This document shows, one piece after another, positions 1-6,481 of a DNA stretch of 12,654 bases. Source of the DNA: Fidelibacterota bacterium. Lineage in GTDB: Bacteria > Fidelibacterota > UBA8477 > JABMPR01. The stretch spans positions 1 to 12,654 of the forward strand of contig JAUVKO010000036.1 in the NCBI GenBank assembly GCA_030596225.1. Direction: 5' to 3'. Each line of letters opens with the position of its first letter. The stretch's first letter is position 1. Made by a program: the position numbers and the translations under genes. The notes beneath the pieces were generated by a model. That model had not been told where the DNA came from and did no database searches. It was given only the letters and a program-made list of their open reading frames with translations.

Positions 1-238
1 AGTCGCTTCCGGTTTCCGATGCGATCATCCGGGGCGCGTTCGCCCTGCCCTCCAGTCTTACCGTCTCCCGCGGTGTGCTCATGCCCACCCCGACCTCGGG
101 ACAAACCTTCACCAGCGTGAAGTACCGAGCCAGGACATCCATCAGGTAGGGACACCTTCTGTGCCCCCCGTCGTACCTTACTTCGTCGCCCACCAGGCAG
201 GCGCTGACGCCCAATCTCATTTCATCAGCGTCGTGCAT
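1..238 (-). CDS. DUF523 / TudS-like protein, N-terminal part (cut by window start)
   Basis: I translated this by hand from the minus strand; about 79 codons are open from ATG at 238 to the window edge. The N-terminal signature (LGVSACLVGDEVRYDGGH, then VCPEVGVGMSTPRE) is that of the DUF523 family. Characterised members (TudS) are [4Fe-4S] thiouracil desulfurases whose cluster is held by three cysteines. The SACL and VCPE cysteines, Cys14 and Cys46 from this start, would be two of these; the third lies outside the window. A C-terminal DUF1722 domain is possible but cannot be seen. ATG 238 is preferred over ATG 220 because AGGTG lies 5 nt upstream and overlaps the hppA stop, which suggests translational coupling. 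Composition is odd: about 62% GC and about 77% G/C at third positions, far above hppA next door. Family assignment is fairly sure; substrate is unknown. Confidence 0.8.
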   Translation of the reverse strand, partial: MHDADEMRLGVSACLVGDEVRYDGGHRRCPYLMDVLARYFTLVKVCPEVGVGMSTPRETVRLEGRANAPRMIASETGSD

Positions 239-246
239 GAAAACAC

Positions 247-2397
247 CTACTTGATCAACAGAGGCGCGATCACCACGCTGATCACCGCCATCAGCTTAAT
301 CAGGATGTTCAGGCTGGGACCCGAGGTATCCTTGAAGGGATCACCCACGGTATCACCAACAACGGCAGCCTTATGCACATCGGAACCTTTTCCATATTTG
401 ATCCCATTGATCTCAACTCCGTTCTCAATCATTTTTTTAGCATTGTCCCAGGCACCACCGGCATTGGACTGGAAAATTGCCATAAGCACACCGGTCACAG
501 TCACTCCGGCCAATAAGCCGCCAAGGGCTTCTGCACCAAAGATATAACCAACTACCACTGGTGTAAGAATAGCCAGCAAGCCGGGAAGCATCATCTCTTT
601 AATAGCTGCTTCTGTGGAAATGGTCACACATTTCCCATATTCGGCTTTACCGTCAGCAGCGTCAAAGATCAACTGATCTTCATTGGACATTTTCTGACCT
701 TCTTCATATTTTTTCATCACTTTCAGCGCAGCTGCCAGCTCAGGGATGGTTTTAAACTGACGACGCACTTCTTCGATCATGGCCATGGCAGCCCGACCAA
801 CTGCACCCATTGCCATTGATGAAAACAAGAAGGGTAGCATACCACCGACAAATAGGCCGGCCATAACACCTGCATCTGTGATATTGATACTCAAGGCTTC
901 ACCACGAATAGCTTCAACCGTAGTACGGAAAGCGGCAAAGAGAGCCAAAGCTGTCAGGGCTGCAGAACCAATAGCAAAACCTTTTCCGATCGCAGCTGTT
1001 GTATTACCTACAGCATCCAATTTGTCTGTCCGTTTACGAACTTCAGCAGGTAGTTGAGCCATTTCAGCAATTCCACCGGCATTATCAGAGACGGGACCAT
1101 AAGCATCAACAGCCAACTGCATTCCGGTATTGGCAAGCATACCTAGAGCAGCCATGGCAATACCGTAAAGTCCGGCAAAGTGAAAGGCACCCATAATACT
1201 GGCAGCAATGATCAAAACGGGGATTGCTGTGGACTGCATGCCCACACCCAGACCGGCGATCAAATTTGTAGCTGCACCTGTTTGCGATTGATTTACGATC
1301 GAATTCACAGGCGAGGAATCAGTTCCAGTATAATGCTCAGTGATAAAACCAATACCAAGACCAGCTAATAACCCGATGGTTGAAGCCCAGAAAACACCAT
1401 AACTTGAATATTCTGTACCACCCATGATGAAAGTAGCCGGAAGCATCTTGGTAATCATAAAGAACATAACCACTACCATAATAGCTGATGATCCGAACTC
1501 ACCAATATTGAGACCCTTCTGGGGATCGCCACCCTCTTTCACTGAAACCATGAAGGTACCGGAAATAGAAACCAGAATGCCTGCAGAAGCTATGAGCAGG
1601 GGTAGAAATACGAATTGAGGTGCCAGGGAACCACCTACCAATATGGTTGCACCCAAGACCATTGAACCAACAATAGAACCTACATAAGATTCAAAAAGAT
1701 CAGCACCCATACCGGCAACATCACCAACATTATCGCCAACATTATCAGCAATAGTTGCGGGATTTAAGGGGTGATCCTCAGGAATGCCAGCTTCAACTTT
1801 TCCCACCAGATCAGCACCAACATCAGCAGCTTTGGTATAAATACCACCGCCTACACGAGCAAATAATGCTATCGAGCTGGCACCCAGTGAAAAGCCGGAG
1901 AGAACGGACATTACCATACTAAGATCAGTAAAGATCTCACGATAAACCAGAAAGAGCCCACCTAATCCTATAACACCCAGGCCAACCACGCTGAGCCCCA
2001 TAACAGAACCACCGGCAAAGGCAACACCCAGGGCTTTTGACAAACTTGTGCGAGCCGCCTGGGCCGTTCTATAATTTGCCTTTGTAGCCACGCGCATCCC
2101 CAGAAAACCGGCCAAACCGGAAGTCAGGGCACCCACGATAAATGAAACTGCTACCAGGGGGCTTTTCCCGTCACCACTATTGGCTAGTCCCAATAGGACA
2201 GCAACTGCAATGATGAATATTGCCAGGACGCGATATTCTGCTTTCAGAAAAGCCATAGCACCATCAGAAATATGCTTCCCGATGGTGATCATCTTTTCTG
2301 AACCCTCATCCTGCTTACTGATCCAGCTGGTACGCCAAAATGAATACGCCAACGCAACAAAACCCATGACTGGGACCCAAATCATCATGTCACTCAT
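247..2397 (-). CDS. hppA: Membrane-bound ion-pumping pyrophosphatase (V-PPase family)
   Basis: Integral membrane enzyme that hydrolyses pyrophosphate and pumps H+ and/or Na+ across the cytoplasmic membrane. The 716 residues match the family's usual length and are almost wholly hydrophobic helices. Substrate-site motifs are complete: DVGADLVGK (192-200), DNVGDNVGD (218-226), DAYGPVSDN (431-439) and GDTVGDPFKDTSGPS (681-695). After GNTT the residue is Ala468, the position where Ala marks K+-dependent enzymes and Lys marks K+-independent ones. In the sixth-helix gate the acid is Glu236 (ADLFES), the Na+-pump-type position, whereas plant H+ pumps carry it four residues later. The last-helix gate reads SLNILIK, with Asn697 and Lys701. 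Ion specificity is therefore ambiguous. The start ATG overlaps the pth stop as ATGA and has a strong upstream Shine-Dalgarno, so it is probably made from the pth mRNA. Confidence 0.97.
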   Translation of the reverse strand: MSDMMIWVPVMGFVALAYSFWRTSWISKQDEGSEKMITIGKHISDGAMAFLKAEYRVLAIFIIAVAVLLGLANSGDGKSPLVAVSFIVGALTSGLAGFLGMRVATKANYRTAQAARTSLSKALGVAFAGGSVMGLSVVGLGVIGLGGLFLVYREIFTDLSMVMSVLSGFSLGASSIALFARVGGGIYTKAADVGADLVGKVEAGIPEDHPLNPATIADNVGDNVGDVAGMGADLFESYVGSIVGSMVLGATILVGGSLAPQFVFLPLLIASAGILVSISGTFMVSVKEGGDPQKGLNIGEFGSSAIMVVVMFFMITKMLPATFIMGGTEYSSYGVFWASTIGLLAGLGIGFITEHYTGTDSSPVNSIVNQSQTGAATNLIAGLGVGMQSTAIPVLIIAASIMGAFHFAGLYGIAMAALGMLANTGMQLAVDAYGPVSDNAGGIAEMAQLPAEVRKRTDKLDAVGNTTAAIGKGFAIGSAALTALALFAAFRTTVEAIRGEALSINITDAGVMAGLFVGGMLPFLFSSMAMGAVGRAAMAMIEEVRRQFKTIPELAAALKVMKKYEEGQKMSNEDQLIFDAADGKAEYGKCVTISTEAAIKEMMLPGLLAILTPVVVGYIFGAEALGGLLAGVTVTGVLMAIFQSNAGGAWDNAKKMIENGVEINGIKYGKGSDVHKAAVVGDTVGDPFKDTSGPSLNILIKLMAVISVVIAPLLIK

Positions 2398-2999
2398 ATT
2401 AAATTTTCCTCCTTTGTATCCTCAGCCTGAGCTTTGCGTAGATTGATATTGAAACGGTTCATCGTGTTATCAATACCTTCTTTCAGCCAATACTCTATCG
2501 CATCAGCTGCTTTTTCCAACTGCTCGGGGAGAATATTCAAATCAACTTTAGAATAATTTTCCAATACAAAATCTTCAGCGAGACGTTGACCCTGATCACC
2601 ACCGATCCCCATTCTTATCCGGGGAAAATTCGGAGTGTTCAAGTGTCTGATGATCGATTGCATTCCTTTGTGAGTTCCGGCACCGCCTTGTTTGCGTATG
2701 CGAACCTCTGGGAACAGAATATCCAGATCATCAAAAACGATCATGCTGTCTTCTGGATTGATCTTAAAATAATCATTTAAATGACGTACCGCTTGTCCAC
2801 TATTATTCATATAGGTAGTGGGCTTCATCAGGATGGTATCCCAATTGGAGCTTTTGGCAAAAACATAACTGCCTTTACCTGGCCGAAAAGTGACCTGCCA
2901 GCGCCGAGCCAATTCATCAATAACCATGAATCCGGCATTATGCCTTGTTTTGGCATAACGTTCACCCGGATTTCCAAGTCCAATGATTGCTCGTGGCAC
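2394..2999 (-). CDS. pth: Peptidyl-tRNA hydrolase (Pth family)
   Basis: Cytoplasmic esterase that frees tRNA from peptidyl-tRNA dropped by stalled ribosomes. The 201 residues are of normal length. The Pth fold signature starts at residue 4 (AIIGLGNPGERYAKTRHNAG), giving Asn10 and the catalytic His20. TTYMNNSG (61-68) and FDDLD (89-93), whose first Asp aligns with E. coli Asp93, follow. The later substrate loop, usually GHNG, reads GTHKGM here, so His110 is kept but the usual Asn is Lys111. The start codon is GTG, with only a weak GAGA upstream. The gene follows rplY by 25 bp, a very common pairing, and overlaps hppA by 4 bp. The C-terminal tail is charged and low in complexity. Confidence 0.96.
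   Translation of the reverse strand: MPRAIIGLGNPGERYAKTRHNAGFMVIDELARRWQVTFRPGKGSYVFAKSSNWDTILMKPTTYMNNSGQAVRHLNDYFKINPEDSMIVFDDLDILFPEVRIRKQGGAGTHKGMQSIIRHLNTPNFPRIRMGIGGDQGQRLAEDFVLENYSKVDLNILPEQLEKAADAIEYWLKEGIDNTMNRFNINLRKAQAEDTKEENLI
2408..2415 (-). promoter_or_regulatory. Strong Shine-Dalgarno of hppA
   Basis: The minus strand reads AAAGGAGG, a near-perfect match to the 16S anti-SD, ending 10 nt before the hppA ATG at 2397. It lies inside the last codons of pth, so hppA can initiate independently despite the 4-bp gene overlap. It fixes the hppA start and shows that this organism uses SD-led initiation. Confidence 0.85.
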
Positions 3000-3024
3000 A
3001 GTACGTCTCTAGATGTTCTTTTAA

Positions 3025-3741
3025 TTATCTGTCGCTGCTTTCTTTTTTGCCTTTTTTGCCTTCTTTGCCCTCGGCGCCCTCAGCACCCTCAGCACCCTCA
3101 GCATCTTCAGCACTTTCAGCACCTTCTTCATCTTCAAATTCCAGATCATCTTCATCAACTTCGACAACAGCTTCTTCCAGCTTCTGAGGTATAACCACGG
3201 AAACAATGGTGATATCGTCAGCTATGAGAATCTCAAAGGCTTCGCTCTGAAGCTCCCCAGCATGAATAGCATCACCAATGTTCAATTCCGTGACATCCAC
3301 CTCTACTGAGTCAGGTACATCCTCACCTTTACAGCGAACGATAACTTCATGAATGGGCTGTTGAAGGAGACCACCTTCCTGGACACCGATGGGACTACCC
3401 ACGGTGATAACAGGAACAGGAATCTCAATGATGTCACGCAGACGAACACCAAGAAAATCGACATGAAGCACCTTGTCTGTAACAGGATGGTACTGTACAT
3501 CTTTCACCATGGCGCGACGTTGTTCACCATCAATTGTAATATTAAAAATCTGTTCTCCTGAATGCATTGCTTCGCGGAAATTTGAGTCAGACATGACATA
3601 GGATAGAGCTGGTTCACCGCCTGAATAAAAATTCACCAGTATATAACCATCCTGTCGAAGCGCTTTTGCAGCCCTTCTTCCAAACTCACTTCTCCGCTCA
3701 ATTTGCAATTCAAAACGTTCTTTAGCTTTTGCTTGAGCCAT
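3025..3741 (-). CDS. rplY: 50S ribosomal protein L25, long CTC/TL5 form
   Basis: 5S rRNA-binding protein of the large subunit; the long form is also known as general stress protein CTC. The L25 domain spans about residues 1-95 (FGRRAAKALRQDGYILVNFYSG near the start; KDVQYHPVTDKVLHVDFLGV at 80-99). A TL5-type beta domain follows at about 100-187. Residues 188-238 form an unusual tail: very acidic first (EEAVVEVDEDDLEFEDEEGAE), then AEG tripeptides coded by 9-bp tandem repeats, then lysine-rich (GKEGKKGKK). The start is set by AAAGGGAG 5 nt upstream at 3747-3754. It lies 24 bp after prs and 25 bp before pth, the classical prs-rplY-pth order. The family call is secure; the tail's role is unknown. 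Confidence 0.96.
   Translation of the reverse strand: MAQAKAKERFELQIERRSEFGRRAAKALRQDGYILVNFYSGGEPALSYVMSDSNFREAMHSGEQIFNITIDGEQRRAMVKDVQYHPVTDKVLHVDFLGVRLRDIIEIPVPVITVGSPIGVQEGGLLQQPIHEVIVRCKGEDVPDSVEVDVTELNIGDAIHAGELQSEAFEILIADDITIVSVVIPQKLEEAVVEVDEDDLEFEDEEGAESAEDAEGAEGAEGAEGKEGKKGKKESSDR
3064..3123 (-). repeat. 9-bp tandem repeat coding the AEG-rich tail of L25
   Basis: Minus-strand units of the type GCTGAGGGT follow one another, drifting at the edges (GCCGAGGGC, GCTGAAGAT). They code the AEG and AED tripeptides of residues 207-226. Such short in-frame repeats change copy number by replication slippage without breaking the reading frame, so length probably varies between related strains. 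Confidence 0.8.
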
Positions 3742-3765
3742 TTTTACTCCCTTTGCATCTATATG

Positions 3766-4698
3766 CTATATATCAAATAATACACTGATCGATTTTTCGT
3801 CATGAATCCGTTGGATCGCCTCACCAAACACCGGAGCCACACTCACTGATAATAATTTATCTATCTGTTTCTTTTCATCGATCTTGATACTGTCAGTTAC
3901 CAGTATTCGATCAATGGGCGCCTTACTCAGTCGTTCGATTGCCGGACCGGAAAGCACTCCATGGGTGACAGCAGCATTGACCGACAGAGCCCCTTTTTCT
4001 CGAGCTCTTGTGGCTGCAGCAGCTATGGTTCCCGCCGTATCGATCATGTCATCCATAATCAATACATTTTTTCCTGCCACTTTTCCAACCAGGTGCATCA
4101 CCTCAGCCTTGTTGTGTTCCGGTCGTCGCTTATCAATAATCGCCAGGCTGGCATTGAGCAGCTTAGCATACGAGCGAGACATGGGAACAGAACCAATATC
4201 AGGGGCCAGGACCACTATATCTTCAAGACCCAGATCCTGGATCGCACCAACAAGTACTTTTTTTGAGTAGAGGTGATCAAAGGGGATATTAAAATACCCC
4301 TGTATCTGACTGCTATGGAGATCCATGGAAACAACCCGGTCTGCACCGGCAGTCTGGATCAAATCAGCAAATAACTTGGCGCTGATAGGTACCCGTGGCT
4401 GATCTTTACGATCTTGTCTTGCATATCCATAGTAAGGAATCACAGCCGTCACTCTTCTGGCAGATGCACGTTTAGCGGCATCCAACATGAGCAATAACTC
4501 AATCATATTGGTGGCTGGTGGATTTGTGCTTTGGATAATGAAAACATCCACACCACGGATATTCTCGTCAAAGCGAATCCACAACTCACCATCACTGAAA
4601 GGCTTGATGGTCATTTGTCCTAATTCCATATCCAGATACTTGGCGACAGCCTTCCCGAACTCGGGATTTGATCGGCCACAAAACAGTTTTGGCTTCAT
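3766..4698 (-). CDS. prs: Ribose-phosphate pyrophosphokinase (PRPP synthetase)
   Basis: Makes 5-phosphoribosyl 1-pyrophosphate from ribose 5-phosphate and ATP, the precursor for nucleotides, His, Trp and NAD. From ATG 4698 the protein has 310 residues, the usual class I length, and begins MKPKLFCGRSNPEF as the family does. Seen are SDGELWIRF (35-43), the ATP-site motif YYGYARQDRK (89-98), MDLHSSQIQGYF (125-136), IDKRR with the catalytic Lys190, and the PRPP loop VLIMDDMIDTAGTI (212-225). The reading frame is open upstream to a TTG at 4803, but that extension has a low-complexity, non-family sequence and begins beside the tRNA. GGAAA 8 nt before ATG 4698 supports the shorter form. It lies downstream of ispE and tRNA-Gln and upstream of rplY. 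Confidence 0.96.
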   Translation of the reverse strand: MKPKLFCGRSNPEFGKAVAKYLDMELGQMTIKPFSDGELWIRFDENIRGVDVFIIQSTNPPATNMIELLLMLDAAKRASARRVTAVIPYYGYARQDRKDQPRVPISAKLFADLIQTAGADRVVSMDLHSSQIQGYFNIPFDHLYSKKVLVGAIQDLGLEDIVVLAPDIGSVPMSRSYAKLLNASLAIIDKRRPEHNKAEVMHLVGKVAGKNVLIMDDMIDTAGTIAAAATRAREKGALSVNAAVTHGVLSGPAIERLSKAPIDRILVTDSIKIDEKKQIDKLLSVSVAPVFGEAIQRIHDEKSISVLFDI

Positions 4699-4740
4699 TA
4701 GCTCTGTTTCCGTTTTTTGTTTGGCGTTTTTTGTTGGTTT

Positions 4741-4777
4741 CCCGCCCAAGCCGCCCCGGGTCTGACTTTGTACAGAC
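4741..4777 (-). other. G-rich, hairpin-forming leader between tRNA-Gln and prs
   Basis: Within the 112-bp spacer, minus-strand GTCTG (4773-4777) and CAGAC (4760-4764) can pair around an 8-nt loop. They are followed at 4757-4741 by a G-run tract, GGGGCGGCTTGGGCGGG, that stands out against the A-rich leader. GGCTTG within the tract can also pair with CAAGCC just after the tRNA. No U-tract follows, so this is not a typical intrinsic terminator. It could be a pause or processing site or a quadruplex former; function is not established. Confidence 0.4.
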
Positions 4778-4810
4778 TTTGGGTGCGTGTTGGCTTGAAA
4801 CAAGAATGCG

Positions 4811-4881
4811 TTCCGGGAGGAGGATTCGAACCCCCATACTCGGCTCCAAAAGCCGATGTCCTACCGTTGAACGATCCCGGA
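4811..4881 (-). tRNA. tRNA-Gln (anticodon UUG)
   Basis: A 71-nt cloverleaf can be folded by eye on the minus strand. The acceptor stem is TCCGGGA paired with TCCCGGA, with discriminator base A. The D-arm contains GTTC...AACGGTAGGAC. The anticodon stem TCGGC/GCCGA closes the loop TTTTGGA, giving anticodon TTG and glutamine. The T-arm GGGGG-TTCGAAT-CCTCC has one G-T wobble. CCA is not encoded (CGC follows the discriminator), so a CCA-adding enzyme must finish it. The 5' end lies 8 nt after the ispE stop, so it is probably cut out of the operon transcript. A tRNA-Gln between ispE and prs is a recurrent bacterial arrangement. Confidence 0.95.
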
Positions 4882-4889
4882 GAAAAAAA

Positions 4890-5732
4890 TCAGATGATAG
4901 GGTGAGTGATCTGGGTATGGTAACGGTTTTTAAAAAACGCTTGAGCAGTCTCTGCTTGCGCGAGACTGTCAAAGATGCCATACACAGTCGAGCCACTACC
5001 CGACAAACTGGCAAAAAATGCTTCTTGTTGCAGAAGCTCGTTTTTTAGGATGCCAATTTCTGGATGCATATGAAAGACAACAGATTCAAATTCATTTTCA
5101 AAAAACCGTACCAATGTTGCCTTATCTAAAAGGCGGCCAAAAGTAAACGGCGCCTTAGGGGCTGTCAATGGTATTTTTAATGCTTCAAATGCTTGTTTTG
5201 TTGATACATGAATGGGCGGGATGATCAGCAGAACAACAGCGTTAAAGCCAAGCTCTAATTGCTCCAGCTTTTCACCAACCCCCTGACCATGCTGAAGACC
5301 ACCATTTAGGAAGAATGGTACATCAGCTCCCAGTTGAAGCGCTAGCTCATGCAATTGCTTGGGAGAAAGTGGATTGACTGCTAGGCGGTTTAAGCCTTTT
5401 AATACTGCCGCTGCATCAGCACTGCCACCACCAATACCGGAACCCGGTGGGACTTTTTTCTCCAGCGTGACCATTAGGTCAAAATTTTCACCACTAGTCT
5501 CTGTGAATAACTCGACTGCGTGCAGACAGATATTATTATCCCTATCATCAAAGGCCAGGCCAGTCATCTTAAAAGAGAAACTCTTAGCTGGTTCAAAATG
5601 GAGAATATCACCCCAGTCCAGTTCCTGAAAGACCGTATCGAGGTCATGATAGCCATCTTCACGTTTTTGGATGACTCTCAAGGCCAGGTTAACCTTAGTG
5701 TGAGCTGGGATAGAAAAGGGTGTAAAGGTCAT
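4890..5732 (-). CDS. ispE: 4-diphosphocytidyl-2-C-methyl-D-erythritol kinase (IspE)
   Basis: GHMP-family kinase of the MEP isoprenoid pathway; it phosphorylates the 2-hydroxyl of CDP-methylerythritol using ATP in the cytoplasm. The 280 residues match the family length. The N-terminal motif is AHTKVNLAL (10-18) with conserved Lys13; the family more often has ApAKiNL. The glycine-rich ATP loop is PPGSGIGGGSADAAA (95-109). LGADVPFFL (134-142) supplies the likely catalytic Asp137, and the third GHMP motif is ASLSGSGSTVYGIF (241-254). No clear Shine-Dalgarno precedes the ATG. It follows dedA by 31 bp and is followed after 8 nt by the tRNA-Gln. Confidence 0.96.
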   Translation of the reverse strand: MTFTPFSIPAHTKVNLALRVIQKREDGYHDLDTVFQELDWGDILHFEPAKSFSFKMTGLAFDDRDNNICLHAVELFTETSGENFDLMVTLEKKVPPGSGIGGGSADAAAVLKGLNRLAVNPLSPKQLHELALQLGADVPFFLNGGLQHGQGVGEKLEQLELGFNAVVLLIIPPIHVSTKQAFEALKIPLTAPKAPFTFGRLLDKATLVRFFENEFESVVFHMHPEIGILKNELLQQEAFFASLSGSGSTVYGIFDSLAQAETAQAFFKNRYHTQITHPII

Positions 5733-5763
5733 GGTTGTAAAATGGTTTTAGATTTTAAAAAGA

Positions 5764-6387
5764 CTATTTTTCTTTTTCCGCTAGATTGTTTTTCACGATA
5801 AGGTAGCGATGAATCAGAAAGCCTGCAATCACCACCACGATAATAATGGTCACTACTGTGTTATAGCGTTTCAGATAAACTCCAATCTGTTCCCAATTCT
5901 CACCAATAGAACTACCTAACCAGATAAGCGTACCATTCCAGAATAAACTCGAAACAATTGAGAGGATCAGCACTTTCCAGATCTTTAGTTTGCCAATACC
6001 GGAGAAAAGTCCAACCACACTTCGCAACCCTGCCAAAAAGCGGTTAATAAGAACAACGCCATAGCCCCATCTGTCAAACAGGTGTTCAACTCGCTCTAAA
6101 CTATTCGGTGAGAACCAGGTCTGCTGTTTGGAATACATAAATCCCCGACTGTATTTATAGCCAACAAAATAGAGGGTCATGAAACCTAGAACACTACCTA
6201 ACAGCGTGGTAGCCAGGGCCATACTAAACGACAAATCACCACGACCGACCAGATATGCGCCAAAAAGCAGGATAGTATCACCGGGGATCGGTGGAAAAAC
6301 ATTCTCGATATAGGATGCCAAAAATACAGTGACAAAGACAAGCCAGGCAGGTGCTTGTTCAATAAAACTGAAGATGATATCTAACAT
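5764..6387 (-). CDS. DedA-family membrane protein (SNARE-associated / VTT domain)
   Basis: Cytoplasmic-membrane protein of 207 residues, typical for the family. The re-entrant-loop motif ENVFPPIPGDTILL (28-41) and the second signature RFLAGLRSVVGLFSG (116-130), with the conserved arginines 116 and 122, are both present. Hydrophobic stretches lie at about 13-27, 56-76, 136-158 and 178-197. DedA members move lipids across the membrane; some (UptA-type) recycle undecaprenyl phosphate, and others act on phosphatidylethanolamine or affect envelope stress. Lying between ispF and ispE, whose pathway feeds undecaprenyl phosphate synthesis, it may act on that lipid; this is inference from context. No clear Shine-Dalgarno precedes the ATG. 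Confidence 0.93.
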   Translation of the reverse strand: MLDIIFSFIEQAPAWLVFVTVFLASYIENVFPPIPGDTILLFGAYLVGRGDLSFSMALATTLLGSVLGFMTLYFVGYKYSRGFMYSKQQTWFSPNSLERVEHLFDRWGYGVVLINRFLAGLRSVVGLFSGIGKLKIWKVLILSIVSSLFWNGTLIWLGSSIGENWEQIGVYLKRYNTVVTIIIVVVIAGFLIHRYLIVKNNLAEKEK

Positions 6388-6402
6388 AATTAGATCTATT
6401 TA

Positions 6403-6481
6403 TTGCTAGCCACAGATGAAACACAGATAAAAACAGTTTGCTGTATAAGCATCTTGATTATTCTGCGATCCTGGCTAGCAA
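6403..6481. repeat. 10-bp inverted repeat across the ispF 3' end
   Basis: TTGCTAGCCA at 6403-6412 and its exact complement TGGCTAGCAA at 6472-6481 enclose the CACAGAT tract and the last ispF codons. A 10-bp repeat at this spacing is expected about once by chance in a window this size, so it may be accidental. Confidence 0.35.
6409..6436 (+). repeat. CACAGAT repeat tract downstream of ispF
   Basis: The plus strand reads CCACAGAT, GAAA, CACAGAT, then AAAAACAG: two exact CACAGAT copies at 6411-6417 and 6422-6428, 11 bp apart, plus a degenerate third. Similar CCACAGATgaaCACAGAT strings are, from memory, common short intergenic repeats in environmental bacterial genomes, with no agreed function. 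It fills much of the 70-bp ispF-dedA gap and faces a related tract on the other side of ispF. Confidence 0.55.

Noticed and set aside
161..547. 128-codon plus-strand ORF crossing the hppA 3' end
   Set aside because: Antisense to hppA and to the DUF523 fragment, whose protein motifs are clear on the minus strand.
3021..3206. Lysine/leucine-rich minus-strand ORF and serine/proline-rich plus-strand ORF near 3000-3200
   Set aside because: Frame shadows of the 9-bp repeats in the L25 tail; the repeat keeps all frames open.
4699..4803. N-terminal extension of prs from a TTG at 4803 (35 extra residues)
   Set aside because: The extension is low-complexity and unlike any Prs N-terminus, begins just after the tRNA, and the internal ATG 4698 gives the exact family start and a 310-residue length.
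4592..5014. 140-codon minus-strand ORF covering the tRNA, and the plus-strand ORF 4668-5048
   Set aside because: Both overlap the tRNA-Gln and parts of ispE and prs in other frames, with no recognisable protein features.
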